A stretch of DNA of 64,000 nucleotides, taken from positions 1 through 64,000 of the forward strand of contig JAFYRB010000087.1 of assembly GCA_017559615.1 (NCBI GenBank), in the 5' to 3' direction. The notes under the pieces were generated by a model that saw nothing but the letters and a program-made list of their open reading frames with translations, had not been told where the DNA came from and ran no database searches. Origin of the DNA: Alistipes sp. (GTDB taxonomy: Bacteria > Bacteroidota > Bacteroidia > Bacteroidales > Rikenellaceae). This document shows positions 1 through 8,488 of the stretch, one piece after another. A program made the translations under genes and the position numbers. The number at the start of each line of letters is the position of its first letter. Within the stretch, counting starts at the first letter, position 1.

Positions 1-887
1 ACCGCGAGCAGCCACTCGAGGGCAAGTTCGCGGCATACAAGATTACTGTTAAGGGCTTGAAGGGTGGTCACTCTGGTATTCAGATTGGCACACAGCGCGC
101 AAATGCTAATACGGTGTTGTTCCGCTTGTTGCGTCAGGAGACCGAGTCATACGGCTTGGAGCTTGCAGCAGTAGAGGGCGGTAATATGCGTAACGCTATT
201 CCTCGTGAGGCGTGGGCAGTAGTTGTAGTACGCGAGGCCGAGGCTGCTATCCTCGAGGCTAACGTTAAGTCATACGAGAAGGTTATCATCAAGGAGTTCG
301 AGGGTATCGAGGACTCTATCGAGATTTTTGCAGAGCGCGTGGAGTGCCCTAAGGCTATCATCCCACACCTCGAGTCACACTCGTTGATTCGCGCTATCTG
401 TGGTTGTCCTAACGGCGTTCAGCGTATGTCTATCGCTATGGAGAACTTGGTGCAGACATCTTCGAACTTGGCTATCGTAGTATCTAACGGCTCGACTATC
501 GAGGTTAAGTGCTTGTTGCGCTCATCAGTAGATACTGAGAAGGCTGAGTTGGCAGGTGCTATCTCTTCAGTATTCGAGTTGGCAGGTGCTGACGTTGAGC
601 TTTCAGGCTCATACAGCGGCTGGAACCCAAATATGAAGTCGCCTATCCTTCACACTATGCTTGAGTCTTACGAGAAGCTCTACGGCGTGAAGCCATCGGT
701 TACTGCTATCCACGCAGGTTTGGAGTGTGGTATCATCGGCGCGAAGTATCCAGGTATGGATATGATTTCGTTCGGCCCTACCATCTGCTACCCACACTCT
801 CCAGATGAGAAGGTGAACATCGCATCGGTTGAGAAGTTCTATGACTTCTTGCTCAACACCTTGCGTAACGCTCCAAAGAAGGCATAA
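1..887 (+). CDS. pepD: Aminoacyl-histidine dipeptidase / cytosol non-specific dipeptidase, C-terminal part (M20 family)
   Basis: The reading frame is open from the left edge (first full codon at position 3) to the TAA at 885, so about 294 codons of a gene that starts outside the window are seen. The KGLKGGHSG stretch near residue 20 of the visible part is the start of the M20 dimerisation (lid) domain. The later HAGLECG and YPHSPDE motifs match the substrate- and metal-binding segments of PepD, whose full length is about 485 residues. The family hydrolyses dipeptides, including Xaa-His, in the cytoplasm with two zinc ions. The N-terminal metal ligands are not visible. The lipid kinase gene follows after 22 bases, so the two may be co-transcribed. 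Confidence 0.9.
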   Translation, partial: REQPLEGKFAAYKITVKGLKGGHSGIQIGTQRANANTVLFRLLRQETESYGLELAAVEGGNMRNAIPREAWAVVVVREAEAAILEANVKSYEKVIIKEFEGIEDSIEIFAERVECPKAIIPHLESHSLIRAICGCPNGVQRMSIAMENLVQTSSNLAIVVSNGSTIEVKCLLRSSVDTEKAELAGAISSVFELAGADVELSGSYSGWNPNMKSPILHTMLESYEKLYGVKPSVTAIHAGLECGIIGAKYPGMDMISFGPTICYPHSPDEKVNIASVEKFYDFLLNTLRNAPKKA

Positions 888-909
888 TAACTGCTAACGC
901 TACCCCCAA

Positions 910-1884
910 ATGGATGTAGAACAACCTATCGTAGCGAGCGAAGTTAAGTGGTTTGTCGTGGTCAATCCCACCTCGGGTGGAGGCAAGGGATTGACCGACT
1001 TCCCACATATCTCAAAGCTCCTACGCGATAACGACATTCGCCACGAAGCGGTTTTTACCGAACATAAGCACCACGCTACGGCGCTTACGGTGCAGGCTAT
1101 CAATGCGGGCTATCGCAACATCATCGTTGTTGGTGGCGACGGCACTCTGCACGAGGTAGTCAACGGACTATTTATCCAGAAAAGCGTTCAACCAAAGGAG
1201 GTTACGATTGCAGTAATCTCGGCAGGCACGGGCAATGACTGGATACGTATGTTCGGCATCCCGACGCGCTACTCCGAGGCTATACGCGCCATCAAGGAGG
1301 GTTATACCTTCTTACAGGATGTTGCGGAGGTGGACTACGAGGAGTCGAAGTATCGACAGACGCGCCATATGGCAAACGTCGCGGGCTTGGGCTTCGATGC
1401 CGCAGTTATCAAGCGCACGTTGCAGAGCAAGGCGAAGGGCATTCTCGGCAAAGGAGGATACTTATGGTGCTTGGTGCGCTCCTTCTTCTCGCACAAATCT
1501 ACGGGCGTGAAGATTTGGATTGACGACAGATTGGTCTACAACGACCTTCTGTTCAGCATTGCTATTGGTGTTGGTAAGTACAACGGAGGTGGTATCCAGC
1601 AGCTTCCCGCTGCGGTGGCTGATGATGGACTCCTCGACGTTACACTTATCCGCCCTGTGCATTGGTGGCACGTTGTGTTCCGCATTCGTAGGCTCTTCAA
1701 CGGTGCGATTTACTCCATTGGTCACGTCACACACGCCCAGGGACGTAAAATCCGTATCGAGTCATCGCCCGAGATTCCACTGGAGATTGACGGCGAGTTG
1801 TATGGCGGCACACCCGTTGAGATTCGTGTACGCGACCGCGAGGTGAGGGTTATCGTTAATAAGTCGTTCCTCGACAAACTTTAG
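910..1884 (+). CDS. Diacylglycerol kinase family lipid kinase (YegS/DagK type)
   Basis: A protein of 324 residues with the DAGK catalytic fold: NPTSGGGKG (residues 19-27) for nucleotide binding, GGDGT at 75-79, and GTGND at 106-110, all diagnostic of this family. The C-terminal half holds the beta-sandwich with the IDGE element near residue 293. Members phosphorylate diacylglycerol or related lipids such as sphingoid bases with ATP at the inner membrane face. The exact lipid cannot be read from sequence, and sphingolipid-producing Bacteroidales make a long-chain-base kinase a possible alternative. It starts 22 bases after pepD and ends before a strong terminator. Confidence 0.9.
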   Translation: MDVEQPIVASEVKWFVVVNPTSGGGKGLTDFPHISKLLRDNDIRHEAVFTEHKHHATALTVQAINAGYRNIIVVGGDGTLHEVVNGLFIQKSVQPKEVTIAVISAGTGNDWIRMFGIPTRYSEAIRAIKEGYTFLQDVAEVDYEESKYRQTRHMANVAGLGFDAAVIKRTLQSKAKGILGKGGYLWCLVRSFFSHKSTGVKIWIDDRLVYNDLLFSIAIGVGKYNGGGIQQLPAAVADDGLLDVTLIRPVHWWHVVFRIRRLFNGAIYSIGHVTHAQGRKIRIESSPEIPLEIDGELYGGTPVEIRVRDREVRVIVNKSFLDKL

Positions 1885-1905
1885 GGGTAGAGGAGGTAAC
1901 AAAAT

Positions 1906-1945
1906 AGAGTGTAGTATGGCAATGCCGTGCTACACTCTTTTTTTT
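1906..1945 (+). terminator. Rho-independent terminator after the lipid kinase gene
   Basis: AGAGTGTAG (1906-1914) pairs perfectly with CTACACTCT (1930-1938). An inner GGC/GCC stem extends the hairpin, and a run of eight T follows. It ends the pepD-lipid kinase transcript. Confidence 0.9.
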
Positions 1946-1974
1946 GCGTAATAATATGACTTACAAAATTTATT

Positions 1975-2004
1975 TTGTAGTTACGAATAAAATTAGTACA
2001 TTTG
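1975..2004 (+). promoter_or_regulatory. Bacteroidota-type promoter for the lipoprotein pair
   Basis: TTG at 1975-1977, a 19-base spacer, then TACATTTG at 1997-2004, an exact match to the TTG-N19-TAnnTTTG pattern. The start codon at 2086 is about 75 bases beyond the expected transcription start, leaving a substantial leader. Confidence 0.8.
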
Positions 2005-2085
2005 TGGCGTAGTGTGCATAGATGCGCACACGCAGCAAACTTGAGAATATTTATATTAATAAAACCTTTAAACTAAATCTACACA

Positions 2086-4107
2086 ATGAGAAAGTCACTA
2101 TTCTTATGGACACTTATCGCAAGTGTTCTTTGTGCAGTGGGTTGCCAGAAGGGTCCTGACGGCCCAGATCCAAAGCCAAACCCAGGTACAAAACCAGAAA
2201 TCAGCCTTACCGCGGGTGAGGTAACATACAACTCGTTCACCTTTGAGGTTAGCACAAACGTTGCTGGTGACCTCGGTTTTGCCGTAGTGGCAGAGGGTGC
2301 AAAGAACCCTACTATCGACGAGATTTTCTCACGCAACACAAAGAGCGTGGAGAGCAGCGCGACAATCACCGTCGAGGGCCTTAACGACAACACCACATAC
2401 ACCCTCTTTGCGATTCTTCGCGCAACAAATGGCGGTACGTTGAGCGAGCCTCAGAAGATTAGCTTCACAACACCTGATGATGGCAAGGTAAACCCTATTA
2501 CCATCGACAACGTAGGCTACAACGAGGCTACCTTCACAATCAACCTCCCTGGTAAGCTTCTCTTCCAGTGTATCGACAAGGCATCGTTGGAGTACTATGG
2601 TCAGTCGCCAGAGTCTTATTTCGAGACTGCGGGTATCGGTATTCCAGATGTAGGTCCATTGACAGTTGAGTGGATTGATGGTGCTGATTATGGCAACTGC
2701 AAGATGCGTATGCGTGAGGATAGTGAGTACTACGTTATCGCTGCAAACTGCGACAGCAACAACAACATCACTGGCCAGATCTTCACACAGGAGTTCAAGA
2801 CTCTCCGCAAGCCTGTATCTGAGGCAGGTATCACAACAAACTTTATGGAGATTGGCTCAACATCGGTAACGATTATGACCGAGCCTGATAGCACCGTATC
2901 GGAGTATTACGTATATGTTCGTGACAAGGTTTGGTCTGATGGTATCGTTAGTGGCTATGGCGAGTCAATGCTTCAGACATTGGTGAAGAACCCATCGGCT
3001 GGCTCTTGGCACCTCACAGACGACAACTACGACACTTGGGGCGGCCTTACTCCAGAGACCACATACTACTGCCACATCGTAGTTATTGATAACAAGGGTG
3101 CAGAGGCTCTCACACGTATCGAGTTCACAACTACTTCAAAGCAGCTCGCTGCACCAACCGTAGAGCTTTCAGTAACCGAGGATAACGTAAATCCTCACAA
3201 CACTCTCTACCTCAACATCCGCTCAGATATTGCCGCAAGCGTTAAGGTGGTATTCCGCCCTACGGCTGACGTACACGAGAAGCGCGTAGAGGGCTTCGAG
3301 GACCAGTATATCGTGAACAACTTCGGTACAGAGGTTAGCGCTGTGGATATCGACGCTATCAACAACACCGGTCTTTCAATCAAGATGGAGGACTTGTGGC
3401 CAGAGGTTGAGTACACAGCAATGGTTGTCGTTAAGAACGCCGAGCATACCGAGACATTCAAGGCTACAACACACTCTACTCCTAAGCAGGCTGCAGCACC
3501 TCGCGTAGAGTCATCATTGTTCACATCGCTTCTTGGCCAGTGGGAGATGACCTACACCCTCATTCAGGAGAATGGCATTACAGCTACTGTTAGCGATGTT
3601 GTGACAATTGCACAGGGCGTTGACGCAAAGACCGAGACCGACTACCGCGACCAGAACCGTCTTGTAATCCTCGGCTTCCCATTTATCGTATCGGCACAGG
3701 GCGTATACTCTGCACTTCCTGTCTACTCTCCAGCAGACCTCTTGGATGCACGAGCAAACTACTACGCTAAGGGCAAGAACCTCATCTATCGTGACTATGG
3801 TCCAAAGATCTTCATTGAGATTGCAGAGGGTGATGTTCTCACCATTCCTTCATCAAAGGGCGAGTACCTATACAACTGGGACGCTGTTGGATACCTCAAC
3901 TTCTTTGGTTGCGACTACGATAACCAGTTCACAGCTCCTGCTACATTCCCTGTAACAATCTCTGATGGTGGCGATACACTCACTATCGGTGCTTATCAGT
4001 CAGGCGAGGAGTTTGGCTATGGCCTTTACCGTCCATCGGTATTCCTCAACGACTATCAGCTCAAGGCTTGCGCTACAACAGATATCGTTCTTAAGCGAGT
4101 TAAGTAA
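2086..4107 (+). CDS. Lipoprotein with fibronectin type III-like repeats, function unknown
   Basis: A protein of 673 residues with a lipoprotein signal peptide ending in AVGC (lipidated Cys20), then a proline-rich linker of about 15 residues. Four beta-rich repeats follow at about residues 37-125, 134-235, 245-350 and 355-470. They show the Fn3-like pattern of a Tyr-rich strand (TYTLFAILRA, TYYCHIVVID) ending in a short FTTT/FTTP strand. The C-terminal part, from about 480, begins with LLGQWEMTY and looks like a lipocalin-type or calycin beta barrel, which is inference only. No catalytic motif was seen. The IdeS-like protease gene follows after a weak terminator, so this may be a surface adhesin or partner of that protease. 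Confidence 0.75.
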   Translation: MRKSLFLWTLIASVLCAVGCQKGPDGPDPKPNPGTKPEISLTAGEVTYNSFTFEVSTNVAGDLGFAVVAEGAKNPTIDEIFSRNTKSVESSATITVEGLNDNTTYTLFAILRATNGGTLSEPQKISFTTPDDGKVNPITIDNVGYNEATFTINLPGKLLFQCIDKASLEYYGQSPESYFETAGIGIPDVGPLTVEWIDGADYGNCKMRMREDSEYYVIAANCDSNNNITGQIFTQEFKTLRKPVSEAGITTNFMEIGSTSVTIMTEPDSTVSEYYVYVRDKVWSDGIVSGYGESMLQTLVKNPSAGSWHLTDDNYDTWGGLTPETTYYCHIVVIDNKGAEALTRIEFTTTSKQLAAPTVELSVTEDNVNPHNTLYLNIRSDIAASVKVVFRPTADVHEKRVEGFEDQYIVNNFGTEVSAVDIDAINNTGLSIKMEDLWPEVEYTAMVVVKNAEHTETFKATTHSTPKQAAAPRVESSLFTSLLGQWEMTYTLIQENGITATVSDVVTIAQGVDAKTETDYRDQNRLVILGFPFIVSAQGVYSALPVYSPADLLDARANYYAKGKNLIYRDYGPKIFIEIAEGDVLTIPSSKGEYLYNWDAVGYLNFFGCDYDNQFTAPATFPVTISDGGDTLTIGAYQSGEEFGYGLYRPSVFLNDYQLKACATTDIVLKRVK

Positions 4108-4117
4108 TAACCTATTG

Positions 4118-4150
4118 AGGTGGAGGCAGAAACGCCTCCGCCTTATTTTA
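4118..4150 (+). terminator. Terminator or attenuator between the two lipoprotein genes
   Basis: GGAGGC (4122-4127) pairs with GCCTCC (4134-4139), extended by AGG/CCT across one G-U pair, followed by CTTATTTTAATT. It lies in the 55-base gap before the protease gene and no promoter was found there, so partial read-through is likely. Confidence 0.7.
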
Positions 4151-4162
4151 ATTATATAACGA

Positions 4163-5875
4163 ATGAAGAAGATTCTTTTTGCATTAGTGGCATTGCTCGG
4201 TATCGTGGCTTGCGAAGAGCAGCTACCAAAGGACCCAGCACAGACACTTACCATCACCGCTGACAAGCTCTCTATCGAGGCTAATGGCGAGGATATGGCA
4301 ACATTCACCGTTACGGATAAAGAGGGTAATGTGGTAGATGCCGACATCCGCTTCTACGAGACTAACGAGACTCTCGAGGGTAACACCTTCAAGACCAAGT
4401 ATGCTGGCGAGTATAGTTTCATCGCATACTCGACCAACTCTAACGAGGTATCGAACGTTATCAACATCACTGCTACGGAGCCAAGCGAGAAGCCTGAGCC
4501 TCCTGTGACAGGTACTCTCGTATTGGAGGTCGATAAGAGCGAGATTAACGCCGATGGCGCAGATAAGGTTACTTTCACAGCAAAGTGGGAGGGCAACACC
4601 GTTGATGCCACTATCTACAATGCCGAGAACAGAACTCCTATTCAGGGCAACACATTCTCAACCACCGAGGCTGGCGAGTATAAGTTCTACGCCAAGACTA
4701 CCATCGAGGGCTATGGCGAGGCTACATCCGAGGAGGTAGAGGTTACTGCGAAGGCTACAGAGCCAGAGGAGGAGAAGCCTATCACTATCGAGGCTACGGT
4801 GGACACCATCAAGGCTAACGGCATCGAAAGCACAACACTTATCGTAACCCAGGATGGTGCAAACGTAACAAGCAAGTGTACTATCTACGCTAATGGCAGC
4901 ATCGTAAATGGCAACAAGTTCGCTACTACAACCCCTGGCGCATACATCATCTACGCAACAAAGGGCGAGTTGAAGTCGAACGAGATTACCATCACCGCAA
5001 CAGCCGTTGAGGGTGGCAACAGCATCGTATTTGCCGAGGGTGTGACACTCACATCGGGCTGGTACGACGTTAACAAGAAGGGCGCTGGCGACAATGGCGA
5101 TATCAATATGTGCTGGGCTGCGGCATCTGCAAATATGATTCAGTGGTGGCAGGATAGATATGTTGCTGCGGGCAACACACTACCTTCAACAGCTACTAAC
5201 GGCCCTGGTACAAAGGTTTATGGCTCATTCTCACCATATGAGTTGGCACTTATGGAGGTGTACCACGACGAGTGGAACAACAATAAGGGTGGCCACCCAG
5301 AGGAGGCTATTCCTTGGTACTTCGAGGGTAAGCTCTATGGTGGCGAGTATGCATCATCAGGCTCACAGGCATATCCTTTGACCGAGGGTGGCTACTATAA
5401 GAGCGTATGGAGCAGCATCGAGCCATATATGTACCGTGGTTACTCTCACGACATCTTCCCAAGCCAGTATCCAGAGATGTATACCTACTGCTACAACAAC
5501 TACTACCGCTGGGGTGATGGCTCATCATTGCAGGGTAAGGAGCGTTTGGCTTACGTCTCAAATCTCGTTGTAGAGGCCTTCGAGCGCGGTATGGCAAGTT
5601 TGACTATCGCTCTTAGCGAGAATATAGCATCGTTGCACCACTCGGTGACAATCTGGGGCTATGAGATTGACAACGCCACTGGCCTGCTCACACGCATCTG
5701 GATTACCGACTCTGACGACCTTATGTCAGAGCCTAAGCAGCCACTCTTGAACGAGTATAGCGTGAGCATCGGCGAAGGCAAGTCGCACATCAAGCTCTCG
5801 GGCAACACTCGCTATGGCAATGCGTGGATAGTATCTATCCACCCATTCTCGGGCTACGGCTCTGCGGGTAAGTAA
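4163..5875 (+). CDS. IdeS/Mac-type cysteine protease lipoprotein with three Ig-like repeats
   Basis: A protein of 570 residues. The signal peptide ends in the lipobox IVAC (Cys17), followed directly by EEQ; acidic residues after the lipid cysteine often mark surface export in this phylum. Three tandem Ig-like domains (about 28-105, 117-198, 206-281) share ANG/NADG starts and AGEY strands. The C-terminal domain (about 290-570) has MCWAAASANMIQWW with Cys317, HSVTIWG with His493, and ITDSDD with Asp516 and Asp518. These align with Cys94, His262, Asp284 and Asp286 of streptococcal IdeS, a peptidase (MEROPS C66, Pfam Mac-1) that cleaves the IgG hinge. The substrate here is unknown: IgG, IgA or another host protein is inference. 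Confidence 0.82.
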   Translation: MKKILFALVALLGIVACEEQLPKDPAQTLTITADKLSIEANGEDMATFTVTDKEGNVVDADIRFYETNETLEGNTFKTKYAGEYSFIAYSTNSNEVSNVINITATEPSEKPEPPVTGTLVLEVDKSEINADGADKVTFTAKWEGNTVDATIYNAENRTPIQGNTFSTTEAGEYKFYAKTTIEGYGEATSEEVEVTAKATEPEEEKPITIEATVDTIKANGIESTTLIVTQDGANVTSKCTIYANGSIVNGNKFATTTPGAYIIYATKGELKSNEITITATAVEGGNSIVFAEGVTLTSGWYDVNKKGAGDNGDINMCWAAASANMIQWWQDRYVAAGNTLPSTATNGPGTKVYGSFSPYELALMEVYHDEWNNNKGGHPEEAIPWYFEGKLYGGEYASSGSQAYPLTEGGYYKSVWSSIEPYMYRGYSHDIFPSQYPEMYTYCYNNYYRWGDGSSLQGKERLAYVSNLVVEAFERGMASLTIALSENIASLHHSVTIWGYEIDNATGLLTRIWITDSDDLMSEPKQPLLNEYSVSIGEGKSHIKLSGNTRYGNAWIVSIHPFSGYGSAGK

Positions 5876-5893
5876 TCGATAACACCCTACTAC

Positions 5894-5931
5894 AATAACC
5901 TCGGGAGGTGACTCTCGGGGTTATTTTTTTT
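5894..5931 (+). terminator. Rho-independent terminator after the IdeS-like gene
   Basis: AATAACCTCGGGAG (5894-5907) and CTCTCGGGGTTATT form an almost perfect 14-base stem with a 4-base loop, followed by a run of eight T to 5931. The T run abuts the TTG element of the uvrB promoter. Confidence 0.9.
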
Positions 5932-5959
5932 GTTGTTGTACATTTTTTGACTACTTTTG
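5930..5959 (+). promoter_or_regulatory. Promoter of uvrB, giving a probably leaderless transcript
   Basis: TTG at 5930-5932, spacer of 19 bases, TACTTTTG at 5952-5959. The uvrB ATG begins at 5964, only four bases after the -7 element, so transcription from here would begin at or within the start codon. The -7 element sits inside the palindrome ACTAC-TTTT-GTAGT (5950-5963). Confidence 0.75.
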
Positions 5960-5963
5960 TAGT

Positions 5964-8120
5964 ATGAATTTCAATCTTGTTGCAGCATACACACCTACGG
6001 GAGATCAGCCCCAGGCGATAGAGAAGATTGTGCAGTCGGTCGTAGAGGATAAGAGCGAAGGCACAACGCTTCTTGGTGTCACCGGCTCAGGTAAGACATT
6101 TACCATTGCCAACGCCATAGCCAAGATTGAGAGACCTACGCTTGTCATAAGCCACAACAAAACCCTCGCAGCACAGCTATATAAGGAGTTTCAGAGCTTC
6201 TTTCCGAATAACGCTGTGGAGTATTTCGTGTCGTACTACGACTACTACCAGCCAGAGGCATACCTCCCCGCGACAGATACCTACATCGAGAAGGACCTCT
6301 CGATTAACGATGAGATTGAGCGTTTGCGTCTTAAGACCGTAGCAACGCTGCTCTCGGGGCGTAGGGATGTGATTGTGGTGTCGAGCGTATCGTGTATCTA
6401 TGGTTGCGGTAATCCAGATGACTTCCACGCCACAGCAATCACACTCCGCGTGGGTGAGACACATCAGCGCAACGTACTACTCCGCAAGCTCGTAGATGCG
6501 CTCTACACACGCACCGAATTGGAGCTAAAGCCCGCAACATTCCGCGTGCGTGGCGAGACAATAGAGATTGTAGCATCGTTCGGCGAGTTCGGAAATCAGG
6601 GATTTAAGATTCTCTTCTACGACAACGAGATTGAGGCGATATATAGCTTCGACATCGAGACGGGCAAGAAGCAGGATACATTGCAGGAGGTTACACTCTA
6701 CCCTGCCAACCTCTTTGTGTCGACACGTGAGCATATAAATAGGGCCATCAGCCAGATTCAGGATGACCTCGTCAAACAGATAGAGTACTTCGAGAAGGAG
6801 CAGCGCCCCGTAGAGGCACAGCGCATCAAGCAGCGCGTGGAGTATGACCTGGAGATGATTAAGGAGTTGGGCTACTGTTCGGGTATTGAGAACTACTCAC
6901 GATATCTCGATGGCCGTAGACCAGGCTCGCGCCCCTTCTGCCTTATCGACTTCTTCCCCCGCGACCTCCTCGTAGTCATCGACGAGAGCCACGTTACCGT
7001 ACCACAGATTCGCGGTATGTTTGGTGGCGACAGATCGCGTAAGGAGAATCTCGTGGAGTATGGCTTCCGCCTTCCCGCAGCGCTGGATAACCGTCCTCTG
7101 CGCTTCTGCGAGTTCGAAAGACTCGCTCGAACAACCATATACGTGAGCGCTACACCTGCGGAGTATGAGTTAGAGGAGAGCAATGGCGTTATCGTAGAGC
7201 AGCTTATACGCCCTACGCACATCGTCGATCCTTCGATTATCATACACCCTACGGAGAATCAGATAGATGACATCATAGATAGGCTTAATAGCGTCATAAA
7301 GCGCAACGAGAAGGCGATTATCACAACCATCTCGAAACGCTCGGCAGAGGAGCTTTCGCGCTACCTCGATAGAGTGGGCATCAAGAATAACTACATCCAC
7401 TCCGACATCGACACCCTCGACCGCATCAAGATTCTTGAGGATTTGCGCGAGGGACGCATAGATGTTATCGTGGGTGTAAACCTATTGCGTGAGGGTATCG
7501 ACCTTCCGGAGGTAAGTCTTGTGATGATTCTCGATGCTGACAAGGAGGGCTTCCTGCGTAACGTGCGCTCGCTGACACAGGTTATAGGACGTGCAGCGCG
7601 ACATATTACGGGCCTCGCGGTGCTTTATGCCGACAAGATGACCGACTCGATGAGGGAGGTAATACGCCAGAGCATCCACCGTCGCGCAAAGCAAGTGGAG
7701 TTTAATTTCGAGAATAATGTTACACCACGCAGCGCCAAGAAGAGTAGTTCGGAGCCTAATAGTCTGCTTACGATAAGCGATACTTCCGAAAGCGAGAGAG
7801 GCAACGAGAGCCGCCGAAATAGAGGTGGTAGCACATCCTATAGGTCACACACCGAGAGCCGATTTGAGGACGTAGGAGATAGCATTAACAGCATCCTTAG
7901 CGAGATTGGCGGAGGTGGCACTATGGCCGCCGAAGGGTTGAGCAGTTACAGTACAGAGGCTCCCGAGGAGAGCGTTTTGGAGCAGAATATCGACGCTTTG
8001 ATTGCCGAAATGAAGAGCAAAATGGAGAGTGCTGCGAAGACTCTCGACTTCCAAAATGCAGCGCGATATCGCGATAGAATGTACGAACTTCAGAAGCTTC
8101 GCGACAACCTCAAAAAGTAG
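5964..8120 (+). CDS. uvrB: Excinuclease ABC subunit B
   Basis: A protein of 718 residues. Walker A GVTGSGKT is at residues 38-45. The beta-hairpin region YYDYYQPEAYLP inserts between DNA strands, QVIGRAARH is helicase motif VI, and a UVR domain (about 680-715) contacts UvrA and UvrC. UvrB verifies damage handed over by UvrA and positions UvrC for nucleotide excision repair. The linker before the UVR domain (about 590-675) is rich in Ser, Arg and Gly and makes the protein roughly 40 residues longer than most homologues. The start fits the family N-terminus (PTGDQPQAI at 11-19) and no later Met is suitable. uvrA lies 34 kb away. Confidence 0.98.
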   Translation: MNFNLVAAYTPTGDQPQAIEKIVQSVVEDKSEGTTLLGVTGSGKTFTIANAIAKIERPTLVISHNKTLAAQLYKEFQSFFPNNAVEYFVSYYDYYQPEAYLPATDTYIEKDLSINDEIERLRLKTVATLLSGRRDVIVVSSVSCIYGCGNPDDFHATAITLRVGETHQRNVLLRKLVDALYTRTELELKPATFRVRGETIEIVASFGEFGNQGFKILFYDNEIEAIYSFDIETGKKQDTLQEVTLYPANLFVSTREHINRAISQIQDDLVKQIEYFEKEQRPVEAQRIKQRVEYDLEMIKELGYCSGIENYSRYLDGRRPGSRPFCLIDFFPRDLLVVIDESHVTVPQIRGMFGGDRSRKENLVEYGFRLPAALDNRPLRFCEFERLARTTIYVSATPAEYELEESNGVIVEQLIRPTHIVDPSIIIHPTENQIDDIIDRLNSVIKRNEKAIITTISKRSAEELSRYLDRVGIKNNYIHSDIDTLDRIKILEDLREGRIDVIVGVNLLREGIDLPEVSLVMILDADKEGFLRNVRSLTQVIGRAARHITGLAVLYADKMTDSMREVIRQSIHRRAKQVEFNFENNVTPRSAKKSSSEPNSLLTISDTSESERGNESRRNRGGSTSYRSHTESRFEDVGDSINSILSEIGGGGTMAAEGLSSYSTEAPEESVLEQNIDALIAEMKSKMESAAKTLDFQNAARYRDRMYELQKLRDNLKK

Positions 8121-8226
8121 TTGGCAACGGCGCAGTGCGTGGCTTTAATATTGGAATTCGCGGTGGCGATATTCGAAGATTCAGCCTGACGTCAACGTAA
8201 AACAGAGAAATATTTTCGAAGATATT

Positions 8227-8275
8227 ATGCAGTAGTTATGCATTGTTTAGCATATCTACTGCATATTTTATTATT
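8227..8275 (+). terminator. Two-tier hairpin terminator after uvrB
   Basis: ATGCAGTAG (8227-8235) pairs perfectly with CTACTGCAT (8256-8264). Inside it TATGC pairs with GCATA around an 8-base loop. The tail ATTTTATTATT is T-rich. Confidence 0.75.
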
Positions 8276-8412
8276 GCGCGATTGTGTACTAACACTCCCT
8301 AAATGCACGTATTATCATCCACACAAGAGCTATTATAGTGACAACATCCGCAGTGCCAGACGACACATAAAGCAACAACATCCTCTCATATCATCGCGCG
8401 ACATTAGAAAGG

Positions 8413-8470
8413 CAAAAGAAATAGGCTACTACATACCTCAAAGAAGAAGCGAGGTAATGGAGTAGCCTAT
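8413..8470 (-). terminator. Two-tier hairpin terminator after the XRE regulator gene
   Basis: ATAGGCTACT (8421-8430) pairs perfectly with AGTAGCCTAT (8461-8470), with an inner ACCTC/GAGGT stem. Read on the - strand it is followed by TTTCTTTT. It lies just past the regulator stop codon at 8489. Confidence 0.8.
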
Positions 8471-8488
8471 ATTAATAATATGGTCTTT

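Larger units (their letters stand above)
8121..8488. other. Intergenic region with two opposed two-tier hairpins and no convincing gene
   Basis: Between uvrB and the regulator gene, which converge. It contains one large hairpin on each side (8227-8264 and 8421-8470) and about 150 bases between them. A 75-codon frame on the + strand (8238-8465) runs through both hairpins, has no promoter or leader, and has a composition unlike neighbouring genes, so it was not called. Confidence 0.6.

Noticed and set aside
8238..8465. 75-codon open frame on the + strand between uvrB and the XRE gene
   Set aside because: It runs through both terminator-like hairpins, has no promoter or leader, and its codons do not match those of neighbouring genes.
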